DNA of 64,000 bases, taken from NCBI RefSeq assembly GCF_000732535.1, contig NZ_APNK01000001.1, positions 306,440 to 370,439 of the forward strand, in the 5' to 3' direction. A program made the translations under genes and the position numbers. The first letter of the stretch is position 1, and the number at the start of each line of letters is the position of its first letter. Below the pieces are notes generated by a model. It saw nothing but the letters and a program-made list of their open reading frames with translations. It was not told the origin of the DNA and did no database searches. Origin of the DNA: Salinisphaera hydrothermalis C41B8 (lineage in GTDB: Bacteria > Pseudomonadota > Gammaproteobacteria > Nevskiales > Salinisphaeraceae). Below are positions 27,463-36,400 of this stretch, piece by piece.

Positions 27463-29522
27463 GACGCGCGCACGCCGGCACCAAGAAAATACTGCATGCC
27501 CTCGACCACACCGCGCCCGTGGCCGGCACGGGCGCGATAGGCGTGGGTCAGACCGGGATACGCGATCAGCTCCGCCTCGGCGTTGGCCACGATGATCGAC
27601 TGCTGCGACAACCGCAGCATTTCGGCGTCGTTGCCGGAGTCACCCGCCACGATCACCTGCTCGGGCGGCAAGCCATAGCGATCTCGCAACCGCGCCACTG
27701 CCGCGCCCTTGGATACGCCCAGCGGCAACACATCCAGATAGCAGCCATGGCTGTGGATCACGGACGCCTTGAGCCCCTCGCGGCGCAGGCGCCGACGCAC
27801 GGCGGTCGCGATCGCGGGATCGTCGCCGGTGAGATAGCTCAGTTTGAAGCGACGCTGTTCCAGCGGGCTCTGTGCCAGCACGCCCGGCACGTCGGCGACA
27901 CAGGCCGCGATATCCGCACGCGGCCAATTCGCGGCGAGGCGATGCACCCATCCGTGATCGCGGCGATAGGTCGTGCCATCGTCGGCCAGATGATAGATCT
28001 CGCTGCCGACCGAAGTGATCAGACAGCGTGGCCGCCGTATGCCGGCCTGTTCGAGCACGTCCAGCGCGCTGTGGAAGCTGCGACCGGTGGCGATCGCGAG
28101 CACCACGTCGTCGTTTTCCGCCTGCCAGGCATTGAAACGCCGTACGCCGGTACGACAACCGACCAGCGTCCCGTCGATATCGCAAACCAACAGGCGCGCC
28201 CGGGGCGACACCGGCGCGGGTGCAGGCGCCGCGTCGAGATCGGCGAGCAGCGCATGATAGCGATTGGCATGTTCGTGCCAGTCGTAATCGAGCGCGGCAC
28301 GGCGGCCGTTGCGCGACAACCGCCCCCAGCGTCGGCGATCGGCCAGCACGCGCTCGATCGCCGTAGCAAGGCCGTCGGTATCGTGCGGGGAGACCAACTC
28401 GCCGTTGTCGCAGTACGACACGATGTCGTTCGGCCCACCGCTGTCGGTGGCGACGACCGGTAGTCCGGCCGCGGCCGCTTCCAGCAAGGTCAGGCCGAAC
28501 GGCTCGTTGAGCGCCGGATTGACGAATACGCCGCCGCGTTCCCGAGCCCAGGCGTAGATCGCCGGAATATCCTCGGCCCGATGCTGCTTGGGGTACGCGA
28601 TGCGTCCGTGCAGATCGTATTCGTCGATGGCTTCGAACAAGGCACGCATGTTTTCGGCCAGTTCCGGTTCCAGATCGGCGAGCCGCTGGCGCGTACCGGC
28701 CACGATCACCAGATTGGCGCGTTCACGAAGCGTCGGCGACTGCCCGTAGGCCCGCACCAGCCCCAACAGATTTTTGCGTGCGACCGGCCGCGCGATCGCC
28801 AGGATGACGGGCTTGTCCGGTTCCGTCAGAAACCGCGCCAACAGCGCGTGGGCATCGTCGGCCGGGCGGGCATCACGAAATGCCGCGCTGTCGATACCGG
28901 GACGCACGATGCGGATGCGCCCCGGGTCATAGTTCTCGTAGTCCGCATACTGCAGTTCGGCTTCGTCGCGCGAACTGGCGAACACTAGGGCCGCCCGCGC
29001 CAGAGCGCCTTCTTCGTATTCGATCCGCCGCGCAAGGGCCGCCGGGTCCGAAGCGCCGCCGTGGGCCTGCTTCACCCGGCCGAGCGAATGCGCCGTGAAT
29101 ACGAAGGGGATCCCGTGGCACGCGTTGGCCCCGGCCGCCACTTCGGCGGCATCGGCATAGTGGGCATGGATGAAATCCGGCCGACGCGGTGCGCGGGCGA
29201 TGTATGCATTGAGCGCGGCGGTCAGATCGTCCAGCTCGGTGTGCAGCGCTTCTTTGTCCAGATACTCCGGCTTGCCGGAGGCCAGGCGTATGAGTCGTGT
29301 CTTGGCATTGACGGTTTCCTCGGCGCGCCGGTAATCGTGCGCGCTGAAGGGCGCGTCGAAGGCGCGCGTGACGATATCGATGCGCTCGACCCGAGGATCG
29401 CTCGCCGAGGCCGAAACCAGTTGCATGAGGTACTGGATATGGCCGCCGGTATCCGAGGTGATGCCGTATTCCACGGTATTTGCCCGGAGGCAGCCCTGTA
29501 ATGCGATGTGCATGATGTACAT
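27459..29522 (-). CDS. sucrose-phosphate synthase-like glycosyltransferase fused to a HAD phosphatase
   Basis: The 687-residue protein joins two domains. Residues 1-430 are a GT4 transferase with sucrose-phosphate synthase landmarks: the SDTGGHIQYL loop (about 23), FIHAHYADAAEVA (about 117), FTAHSLGRVK (142-151) and the donor motif NEPFGLTLLEA with Glu340 and Glu348. Residues 440-687 are a HAD-IIB phosphatase with CDIDGT (Asp448, Asp450), ATGRS, SKG and GDSGNDAEM. Such synthase-phosphatase fusions make sucrose in one polypeptide; the sister enzyme mannosylfructose-phosphate synthase is an alternative. Sucrose is a compatible solute in halotolerant bacteria. It is divergent from a GT4 gene, with their starts only about 25 bases apart. 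Confidence 0.85.
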   Translation of the reverse strand: MYIMHIALQGCLRANTVEYGITSDTGGHIQYLMQLVSASASDPRVERIDIVTRAFDAPFSAHDYRRAEETVNAKTRLIRLASGKPEYLDKEALHTELDDLTAALNAYIARAPRRPDFIHAHYADAAEVAAGANACHGIPFVFTAHSLGRVKQAHGGASDPAALARRIEYEEGALARAALVFASSRDEAELQYADYENYDPGRIRIVRPGIDSAAFRDARPADDAHALLARFLTEPDKPVILAIARPVARKNLLGLVRAYGQSPTLRERANLVIVAGTRQRLADLEPELAENMRALFEAIDEYDLHGRIAYPKQHRAEDIPAIYAWARERGGVFVNPALNEPFGLTLLEAAAAGLPVVATDSGGPNDIVSYCDNGELVSPHDTDGLATAIERVLADRRRWGRLSRNGRRAALDYDWHEHANRYHALLADLDAAPAPAPVSPRARLLVCDIDGTLVGCRTGVRRFNAWQAENDDVVLAIATGRSFHSALDVLEQAGIRRPRCLITSVGSEIYHLADDGTTYRRDHGWVHRLAANWPRADIAACVADVPGVLAQSPLEQRRFKLSYLTGDDPAIATAVRRRLRREGLKASVIHSHGCYLDVLPLGVSKGAAVARLRDRYGLPPEQVIVAGDSGNDAEMLRLSQQSIIVANAEAELIAYPGLTHAYRARAGHGRGVVEGMQYFLGAGVRAS

Positions 29523-29546
29523 CGTCTACACCTGCCCGGAGACGGT

Positions 29547-30611
29547 ATGTCCGCCCCTCGTCCACTGCGCATCGCCCAGGTCGCGCCCATGATCGAACCG
29601 GTGCCGCCGACCCGTGCCGGGGGCACTGAGCGCGTGGTCGCCGACCTCGGCCACGCGCTGGCCGGGCTCGGGCACGAGGTCACCCTGTTCGCGGCCAGCG
29701 ACAGTACCGCGGCGCTGCCCCGTCACGGCGCCCATCCCAGTCTGTCGGCCCTGATTGCACAACACGGCGACGTGCCACCCGGTGTGCCCGGCGCGCTCGA
29801 GGCCGGGATGCTCGACGACTTGCGCGGTCGTCTCGACGCGTTCGACATCATCCATTGCCATACCGAATTCGCCCATGCCGCGCTTCTGGGCCCGGCCCGG
29901 AAGCGCAGCCTGACCACGCTGCACTGGCGGGCCGACCAGCTCGATCGACAACTGTTCTTCCAGCAGTTTCCGGACCTGCCGGTCGCCGCGATCTCGGCGC
30001 GCCAAGCGCGTGACGTCCCGGCGAGCAATCTGGCGGGCGTGGTCCACCACGGGCTCGATTCGGCCCGCTTTACGTTGGCCGGCGCGCCGGGGCGCGAGCT
30101 GGTATTCATTGGCCGGATGACCGACCAGAAGCGGCCGGATCGAGCAATCGAGATAGCGCGTCTCAGTCATAGACCGCTGAAACTAGCCGGCGGCATCGAT
30201 CCCGGGAATCCGGATTATTTCCGGCGCGCTATAGAACAACACCTAGGCCCGACGATTAGCCATCTCGGCGCACTCGACGAGATGGCCAAGAATCGCCTGT
30301 TCGATGATGCGGCGGCGCTGTTGTTTCCGATCGACTGGCCCGAGCCGTTCGGCCTGGTCGTGATCGAAGCCATGGGCCGTGGCGTACCGGTCATCGCCTG
30401 GCCCAACGGCGCTGTGCCGGAGCTTGTCGAACATGGAATAACGGGCTTCATCGTGCAATCCGAGGCCGAGGCCGCCGATGCGGTCGCAGCCTGCGGCCAA
30501 CTCGACCGGCACGTGATTCGCGAGCGTTTCCTGCAGCGCTTCACGGCCGAACGCATGGCACGCGATTATCTGACGATCTATCAGCGGCTGATCCGGAATG
30601 CGGGCCGTTAA
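29547..30611 (+). CDS. GT4 family glycosyltransferase
   Basis: The 354-residue protein is a GT-B transferase of family 4. It has the acceptor-side loop PPTRAGGTERVVADL near residue 18, IIHCHTEFAH in the middle, and the donor motif WPEPFGLVVIEAMGRG with the paired glutamates. The ATG at 29547 follows GGAG; an ATG at 29508 would overlap the divergent gene. The sequence is similar in kind to the bacterial mannosyl- and glucosyltransferases found beside compatible-solute or capsule genes. Substrates unknown. Confidence 0.85.
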   Translation: MSAPRPLRIAQVAPMIEPVPPTRAGGTERVVADLGHALAGLGHEVTLFAASDSTAALPRHGAHPSLSALIAQHGDVPPGVPGALEAGMLDDLRGRLDAFDIIHCHTEFAHAALLGPARKRSLTTLHWRADQLDRQLFFQQFPDLPVAAISARQARDVPASNLAGVVHHGLDSARFTLAGAPGRELVFIGRMTDQKRPDRAIEIARLSHRPLKLAGGIDPGNPDYFRRAIEQHLGPTISHLGALDEMAKNRLFDDAAALLFPIDWPEPFGLVVIEAMGRGVPVIAWPNGAVPELVEHGITGFIVQSEAEAADAVAACGQLDRHVIRERFLQRFTAERMARDYLTIYQRLIRNAGR

Positions 30612-30776
30612 CCCCCGACCGACCTCGGGTTAGCCCGGATGCCCCGTGCCGGCGTTGCGGCTTAATCTGACCCGGCCATATCGCAACCGCCGGAACCGCA
30701 TGCTCGCACGCCGCCCCGGGCCCCATCGATTCGCTGTCTGCTTGCCGGCGAGCCACGATTGAGCCGGGTCTTGCCG

Positions 30777-31817
30777 ATGCCGAGCGCGGCGAGCGCGCCG
30801 GTCGTCGTCTGTGTACCGGTGCGTGACGAAGCCCGACGTCTGCCCGCGCTGGTCGCCGCGCTGGCCGCCCAGATGGATGCCGGCGAATTCGAGCTCTGCC
30901 TCGTATTCGACGGCGACGAACCGGCGCTGCGCGAGCGCGTTGTCCGCAAGGCCCGAGCGGCCGGTCTGGCCCTGGTCTGCCGCCACATCGCCCGCGGGCG
31001 AGCGCCGAATGCGGGCCGTGCTCGGCGCGCCGCGGCGGCCCTCGGGCTCGAAATGCTGGGCGACCGATCCGATGCCCTGTTGCTGACCACCGACGCCGAC
31101 AGCATTCCGGCCCCGGACTGGATCGCGGCCAGCCGGGCGGCCCTCGCCGAAGTCGATGTAGTGGCCGGTTATGTTCGTCGCGACAATCGCCCGCCACTGC
31201 CGATTCGTGATCGGCTCGAGGCTTATCTGGAAAGGCTCTATGCCCTGGAACGCGAACTCGACCCCATCGCTTACGAGCCGGCGCCGTCGCATCCGGGTGT
31301 GGGCGGCGCCAGTCTCGGCTTCCGCGCCGACGTCTATCGTGCGCTAGGCGGTTTCGGTGAACACCCATTCGAAGAGGACCTGGCCATCGTGGACGCGGCC
31401 CGACGGGCCGGCTATCGGCTCCGCCGGGATCGCGCGGTCCGCGTCACTACCTCGTCGCGGCTGTTCGGGCGCGCCCGCTCGGGCCTGGCGGACGACTTGC
31501 GCGGACAGCGCGCCGCGCGCGAACTGCCGCGCGTCGAACACCCCGCGGATGCCAGCGCCCGCTATCGCCGCTCGGCGGCCGCCCGCGCGTTATTTTTGGC
31601 CGGCGCCAGCGAAGCCGAACTGATCGAACTGGCAGCGCACCTCGATTATCCGCTGGCCGACCTGCGTCGGGTCGCGGCCACAGCGCCGAGCGCCGACGCT
31701 TTTGCATTGGCCCTGGTGCCGCCGCCGATTGCACCGCGGGACGTCGATCTCGCTACGGCCGAAATCGAGCTGACACGGCTGCTCGACCAACACGAACCGA
31801 CGATGAGCCATGCTTGA
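30777..31817 (+). CDS. GT2 family glycosyltransferase, first gene of an overlapping operon
   Basis: The product (346 residues from the ATG at 30777; a TTG at 30759 would add six) is a GT-A transferase. It has VVVCVPVRDEARRLPAL at the start, TTDADS (DxD, about residue 107), HPGVGGASLGFRADVY and FEEDLAIVDAARRAGYRL, the ED motif. There is no clear membrane segment. Its last bases overlap the start of the acyl-CoA-dehydrogenase-like gene by eight, the first of four such overlaps. The set GT2, acyl-CoA dehydrogenase, PIG-L deacetylase, methyltransferase occurs together in other proteobacteria as far as I recall, without an assigned product. Confidence 0.83.
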   Translation: MPSAASAPVVVCVPVRDEARRLPALVAALAAQMDAGEFELCLVFDGDEPALRERVVRKARAAGLALVCRHIARGRAPNAGRARRAAAALGLEMLGDRSDALLLTTDADSIPAPDWIAASRAALAEVDVVAGYVRRDNRPPLPIRDRLEAYLERLYALERELDPIAYEPAPSHPGVGGASLGFRADVYRALGGFGEHPFEEDLAIVDAARRAGYRLRRDRAVRVTTSSRLFGRARSGLADDLRGQRAARELPRVEHPADASARYRRSAAARALFLAGASEAELIELAAHLDYPLADLRRVAATAPSADAFALALVPPPIAPRDVDLATAEIELTRLLDQHEPTMSHA

Positions 31818-32847
31818 CCCCAGCCCGTTAAACCTTGGCGACATCGATCGACGCACGCTGGATAACGCAACGTTCCTTCGCTGGGGCATCGCGCGCCTGG
31901 GCCAGAACCTGGCCACCGGCGATCCGGCGAACGCCGACCAGATGCTGGCCCTGCTGCGCCGACTGTATGCCGCCGGCCGCCACGATCTGGCGCTCGGGCG
32001 GTTGTTCGAAGGCCATGTCGATGCGCTGCAGATCATCGAACGCTATGGCAGTGCCGAGTGCGTGCGCCAGGCGCGCGCGCATGCCCGGGCCGGCGCGAGC
32101 TTCGGCGTCTGGAATGCGCCGTGGCGCGATAAGCCACTGGTCCAGGACGGCGATCGCCTGCACGGCGGCAAATCATTCGCCTCCGGCGCTGGTGTGCTCA
32201 GCCACGCGCTGGTCACGCTGCACGCCGGCCAAGCCGAGCACGTGCAGCTGTTGCTCGTGGATCTCGTCGCCACACCGCCATGTGTGGAAACCGGCTGGTG
32301 GGATATCAACGGCATGCGCGATTCCGAAACCCATCGCGTGTATTGGCAAGACCTGCCCATCGATCGCGTCCAGCCTATCGGCACGCCCGGTGATTACGAA
32401 CGCCTGCCATGGTTCGCCACCGGCGCGCTGCGATTCGTGGCGGTTCAGGCCGGCGGCATCGCGGCCGTATTCGACGGCGTTCGGGGTCATCTGACGGCCG
32501 CGGGGCGCGACGGCGACCCGCATCAACGCCGACGGCTCGCGCGCCTGTTCACCCTCGCCCAGAGTGCGGCGGCGATATGCCGCGATACCCGCGACGCGCT
32601 GTTCGTCGAACCCGCCGATCGTCAGGCGGCTCACGTCGCGCATGCGCGCAGCGCGATCTACGATCTGGCCGAGGAAGCGCTGGTGCTGGCGCAACAGTCG
32701 GTCGGCGTGGCGGCGCATTTCCATGCCCATCCCTTGTCGCGTGTGCTGACCGATCTGATGGTCTACCTGCGCCAGCCGGCGCCGGATGCCCAGCGCATGG
32801 CCGTGGCCGAAGCCGCGGCCGCCGGCCAGCTGGAGCCCGCGCTGTGA
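31810..32847 (+). CDS. acyl-CoA dehydrogenase-like flavoprotein
   Basis: The 345-residue protein is shorter than ordinary acyl-CoA dehydrogenases (about 380) but keeps the middle beta-domain signature HGGKSFASGAGVLSHALV and the GMRDSETHRVYWQDLPI stretch that normally contacts FAD. A helical C-terminal domain with VYLRQPAPD follows. I cannot place a catalytic glutamate with confidence. Family relatives outside beta-oxidation act on acyl carrier proteins, amines or hydroxylations. Its start overlaps the GT2 gene and its stop overlaps the PIG-L gene start, so it belongs to the same pathway rather than to fatty acid degradation. Confidence 0.8.
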   Translation: MLDPSPLNLGDIDRRTLDNATFLRWGIARLGQNLATGDPANADQMLALLRRLYAAGRHDLALGRLFEGHVDALQIIERYGSAECVRQARAHARAGASFGVWNAPWRDKPLVQDGDRLHGGKSFASGAGVLSHALVTLHAGQAEHVQLLLVDLVATPPCVETGWWDINGMRDSETHRVYWQDLPIDRVQPIGTPGDYERLPWFATGALRFVAVQAGGIAAVFDGVRGHLTAAGRDGDPHQRRRLARLFTLAQSAAAICRDTRDALFVEPADRQAAHVAHARSAIYDLAEEALVLAQQSVGVAAHFHAHPLSRVLTDLMVYLRQPAPDAQRMAVAEAAAAGQLEPAL

Positions 32848-33503
32848 GCGCGCTCGATTTGACCGGCCTGCGCCGCGCGGTGGTGATCGCGCCGCATCCG
32901 GACGATGAAGTGATCGGTGCCTTCGGCCTGATTCGTCGCCTGCGCGAGCACGGCGTGCGGGTGCAGGTGATCGTGGCCACCGACGGCGCGGCCTCGCATC
33001 GCCACAGCGCCCGGTTTCCGCCCAAGCGCCTGGCGGCCGCGCGCCGGGCCGAAAGCCGGGCCGGCATGGCACGGGCGGGCGTCGCCGCTCACGACGTGCA
33101 TTTTCTCGCCCGCGCCGATGGCAGCCTCGGCGACTACGACTCAGCGGCTTGCCGCGGGCTGGCCCGAGATATGGCCCGCGGGCCGGCGCCCGATCTGCTG
33201 GTGTTGCCGTCGCCGGCCGACGACCACCCCGACCATCGCACGGTGGCCCGCGCCGGCCGCCTACTCTGGCCGCGCTGTCGACAGCGTCTGGCGTACCTGG
33301 TCTGGCCGCGCACCGACCGACCGACGCCACCGACCCGGCTCTGGCTGTCGCTCGGCGATCGACACTGGCACATGAAGCGCGCGGCCCTGGCCTGTCATCG
33401 CACCCAGACCGGCTTGATCGAAGACGACCCGGACGGCTTCCACATGAGTCAGGCCGAGCGGGTTGCATTCACGCGCCCGATCGAACGCTTTACCTGGGCA
33501 TGA
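32844..33503 (+). CDS. PIG-L family deacetylase
   Basis: The 219-residue protein has the LmbE/PIG-L zinc motif APHPDDE near residue 18 and the second zinc histidine in ADDHPDHRTV near residue 131. These enzymes remove N-acetyl groups from GlcNAc-linked compounds (for example GlcNAc-PI, GlcNAc-inositol, bacillithiol and antibiotic precursors). It uses a GTG start that overlaps the previous stop as GTGA, and its own stop overlaps the next start as ATGA. The open frame from 32409 reads through the upstream gene. With a GT2 and a methyltransferase in the same operon, an N-acetylhexosamine intermediate is a sensible inference. Confidence 0.88.
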   Translation: MSALDLTGLRRAVVIAPHPDDEVIGAFGLIRRLREHGVRVQVIVATDGAASHRHSARFPPKRLAAARRAESRAGMARAGVAAHDVHFLARADGSLGDYDSAACRGLARDMARGPAPDLLVLPSPADDHPDHRTVARAGRLLWPRCRQRLAYLVWPRTDRPTPPTRLWLSLGDRHWHMKRAALACHRTQTGLIEDDPDGFHMSQAERVAFTRPIERFTWA

Positions 33504-34144
33504 TGAGTCAGCGCATCGGTCGCACCGGCTTCGATGCCCGCTTCGCGGCCGACAGCGATCCGTGGGGGACGTTCGTCCATCGTGACGAGGCGCGTAAACG
33601 CCGCGCCATTCTTTGTGCGCTGGGAGCAGGCCTGCAGGGTCGCGTGCTTGAGCTCGGCTGCGGCAACGGCTCCAACAGCATCGCCCTGGCGCGACGCGCG
33701 TGGACGCTGGATGCCTGCGATGCCGCGCCGAGCGCGGTACGGCTGACCGCGGCTGCCTTGGCCGATCAGCCGCGGGCATCCGTCTATTGCCGCGTGCTGC
33801 CTGGCCGGTTTCCGCGGGCACGCTACGACGCGGTCGTGATCGCCGAGCTGCTCTACTATCTACGCCCGTACGCCATGCAGCGCCTGGCCGCCGACGTCGG
33901 GCGTGCGCTCACCCCCGGTGGCCGCCTGGTTCTCGCCCATCATCACGTGGACTTCCACGATACCGCGCAGACCTCGCGCGCCATCCACCGACGTTTTATT
34001 GCGCATACCGGCCGGTCGTGGCATCCGCGCTTTCAGCACCAGAACCGGCGCTGGACCGTTGAATCCGGTCGGCTGGTTAGCCCGGCCTTGCCGGCCCGCG
34101 ATCGCTCGCGCACGCCACCACGCTATACATCGAGGCGCCCATGA
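33500..34144 (+). CDS. class I SAM-dependent methyltransferase (NodS-like)
   Basis: The 214-residue product has SAM motif I VLELGCGNGSNSIALA (about residues 49-64), motif II YDAVVIAELLYYL and motif III LTPGGRLVLAHHH. The fold and size resemble NodS-type N-methyltransferases. In related genomes PIG-L deacetylase and such a methyltransferase can be fused into one protein, which supports consecutive steps, deacetylation then methylation of the freed amine. It overlaps the PIG-L gene by four bases and the YetF gene by four bases. Confidence 0.85.
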   Translation: MMSQRIGRTGFDARFAADSDPWGTFVHRDEARKRRAILCALGAGLQGRVLELGCGNGSNSIALARRAWTLDACDAAPSAVRLTAAALADQPRASVYCRVLPGRFPRARYDAVVIAELLYYLRPYAMQRLAADVGRALTPGGRLVLAHHHVDFHDTAQTSRAIHRRFIAHTGRSWHPRFQHQNRRWTVESGRLVSPALPARDRSRTPPRYTSRRP

Positions 34145-34692
34145 TCGAAACCAGCTGGCTCGGGGCGAGTGCAAGTTCCGTGCTGTCCATGCTCGTCTCC
34201 ACGCTTGGTATCTACGTCGCGCTGTTGTTGTTTACGCGTCTTTCGGGGTTGCGCAGTTTCTCCAAGATGTCGAGCTTCGACTTCGCGATTACGGTCGCCC
34301 TGGGCTCGATCCTGGCCTCGACCGTGCTGTCGAAGAATCCGGCGCTGCTGACCGGCGTGGGCGCGCTCGCCGTGCTGTATCTGATTCAGTACGTCGTGGC
34401 ACGCGGGCGACGAACCAGCCCCTGGGTGAAGCGCCTTGTCGACAACGAGCCGCGCGTGTTGATGGCCGGCGAAGACATCCTCGCCCACAACATGCGTGCG
34501 GCCCGCATCACCGAGGGCGACCTCAATTCCAAGCTGCGCCTGGCCGGCATCACGCATCGCGCGCAGGTCCTCGCCGTGGTCATGGAAAGCACCGGCGATG
34601 TATCCGTCATGCGTCGCGGCGAGGATATCGACCCCCGCCTGTTCCAGGATGTGCGAGACGCCGAGCGTATTCCCGGCGTACCGTCACGATGA
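34141..34692 (+). CDS. DUF421 / YetF-family membrane protein
   Basis: The 183-residue protein has three N-terminal membrane segments (about residues 15-95) with RLSGLRSFSKMSSFDFAITVALGSI, then a small cytoplasmic DUF421 domain with PRVLMAGEDILAHNMRAARI. YetF proteins are linked to spore and envelope stress functions in Bacillus but have no defined activity. Its start is coupled to the methyltransferase stop (ATGA), placing it in the same operon. Confidence 0.85.
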   Translation: MIETSWLGASASSVLSMLVSTLGIYVALLLFTRLSGLRSFSKMSSFDFAITVALGSILASTVLSKNPALLTGVGALAVLYLIQYVVARGRRTSPWVKRLVDNEPRVLMAGEDILAHNMRAARITEGDLNSKLRLAGITHRAQVLAVVMESTGDVSVMRRGEDIDPRLFQDVRDAERIPGVPSR

Positions 34693-34802
34693 AGGCGCCT
34701 GGCGCGGTCAGGGCGGGCGTAGCCCTCGATTTCGGGCCGCGCCGCGCCGCACCTGGCCGCGATGCCCACCGCTTTTCGCCGCCGCCTCCATATCCCTAAC
34801 CG

Positions 34803-35948
34803 ATGAGTCGACGCCACGTGACATCAAGAACGCCTCAAACCATGCGCGACGCGGCCCGACGCGTGCCACGTTGGATCGGAATCGGCCTGTTTCTTTATGC
34901 CTCGGTGTTCGCGCTCAGCGCCGCCAAGGCGTTCCTGGTGCCCGTGGTTCTGGGATTTTTGTTGTCGATGGTGTTCGCGCCGGTCCGTCGAGCGCTCGAA
35001 CGGCTCGGTCTGCAGAGCTGGCTGGCGTCATTTCTCATTGTTCTCGTGCTGCTCTGCGGTTTTCTCGGCACGGTCGCGACACTCGCCATGCCCGTGAGCA
35101 CCTGGATCGAGAATGCGCCGCGCATCGAACGCCGGGTCGAAGTCCAGCTCAACGGGGTGTCGCAATCGATTAACGAGGTGTTCCGGGCCAACAAGAAAAT
35201 CGAAGCGCTCGCCAGCGGTTCGGACGACTCCGGGCAAAAGGTTCAGGTCGAGAAAGGACAATCGGTGACCACACAGGCCGCCATGCTCGCTCCCAGTATG
35301 GTGGCGCAGCTGTTGTTCACCTTCGTGCTGTTGTTCTTCCTGATGGCCTCGGGCGACATGTTCTACGAAAAGCTCGTGCACGTGATGCCGACGTTCCGTG
35401 ACAAGCGCCGGGCGGTGCGCATCGTCTACAACGCCGAACGCAAGCTGTCGCGCTATCTGTTCACCATCACCCTGATCAACTTCGGCCTCGGTGTGGCCGT
35501 CGGCACCGCGATGCTGATCTACGGCATGCCCGATCCGGTCATGTTCGGAGTGGTGGCCTTCCTGCTGAATTTCGTGCCCTACCTCGGCGCTCTGGTCGGC
35601 ATCGCGGCCGCCGGCGTGATCGCGTTGCTGAGTTTCGACTGGTACGGCTGGTCGTTGATCATCGCCGGTACCTATCTCGCGCTCACGACCATCGAGGGGC
35701 AGTTGGTCACGCCCTACTTCGTCGGTCGCAATCTCCGGCTGAACACGGTCGTGGTGTTTCTGACCGTATCGTTCTGGGCCTGGCTGTGGTCGGCGGTCGG
35801 CATGATCGTGGCGCTCCCCTTGCTGGTGGCCGTCCGTACGATCTGCGAACACATCGAGGAGCTCGATCACATCAGCGCATTTCTCTCCGAGCGCCACGCC
35901 GAGGAATTGCCGGCGGAACCGGAAGACACTCCTGACGCCGGAAATTGA
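34803..35948 (+). CDS. AI-2E family transporter (PerM/YdiK type)
   Basis: The 381-residue membrane protein has two N-terminal hydrophobic segments, a central soluble stretch (about residues 105-160) and five to six C-terminal segments with the family landmark FVPYLGALVGIAAAGVIALL and IEGQLVTPYFVGRNLRLN. Family members export diverse small molecules or exchange Na+ and H+ (some are involved in salt tolerance). The ligand here is unknown. It ends immediately next to the stop of the convergent DUF7218 gene, with no terminator between them. Confidence 0.88.
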   Translation: MSRRHVTSRTPQTMRDAARRVPRWIGIGLFLYASVFALSAAKAFLVPVVLGFLLSMVFAPVRRALERLGLQSWLASFLIVLVLLCGFLGTVATLAMPVSTWIENAPRIERRVEVQLNGVSQSINEVFRANKKIEALASGSDDSGQKVQVEKGQSVTTQAAMLAPSMVAQLLFTFVLLFFLMASGDMFYEKLVHVMPTFRDKRRAVRIVYNAERKLSRYLFTITLINFGLGVAVGTAMLIYGMPDPVMFGVVAFLLNFVPYLGALVGIAAAGVIALLSFDWYGWSLIIAGTYLALTTIEGQLVTPYFVGRNLRLNTVVVFLTVSFWAWLWSAVGMIVALPLLVAVRTICEHIEELDHISAFLSERHAEELPAEPEDTPDAGN

Positions 35949-36197
35949 CTAATGCGAACGCAAGGCACGCTTGAGCTGGGCCTTGTTCATCTTCGAGCGA
36001 TCCTCGATGCCAACCTCCTGGGCTTTTTCGTACAGCTCGTCATAGGTCCAGTCTTCATAGGGGTCGGACTTGCCACCTTTCTTGCCGGGGTTGTCGGCGT
36101 TGGCGATACGGGCTGCCTTTTCCTTGCTGGCGCCTTCTTCGCGCAGCGCTTCGTACTGATCGTCGTTCTTGACCGATTTGCTGTGATCCCGGCTCAT
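35949..36197 (-). CDS. DUF7218 / Rho-N-like small stress protein
   Basis: This 82-residue, highly charged protein has the pattern KNDDQYEALREEGASKEKAARIANA and a C-terminal SAP-like Rho N-terminal motif YDELYEKAQEVGIEDRSKM. Small proteins of this type are frequent beside Ku, catalase and general-stress genes and may bind nucleic acid. GAGGAA precedes the ATG. No direct function is known. Confidence 0.8.
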   Translation of the reverse strand: MSRDHSKSVKNDDQYEALREEGASKEKAARIANADNPGKKGGKSDPYEDWTYDELYEKAQEVGIEDRSKMNKAQLKRALRSH

Positions 36198-36400
36198 GAA
36201 AATTCCTCGGTTTGGATGGTTTATGTCGACCTATCGTCCAGCCCATCACGACCCGGCGTCACGACAGGCAACGCAAGCATGGCAGGACCGGCGGACACCG
36301 ACCTCTGGCGCAGTACCGGAACAAACTAGGTAGTCGCCCTCATCGCGGCGACTGAAAAACCCTCTATTTTTGAGCGCGACGTTTTCCAATCCGCTCCATC

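Noticed and set aside
30777..34144. Nod-factor (nodABC-like) operon
   Set aside because: GT2, deacetylase and NodS-like methyltransferase invite the comparison, but the deacetylase is PIG-L type rather than NodB, there is no NodA acyltransferase, and the GT2 has no membrane segments as NodC does.
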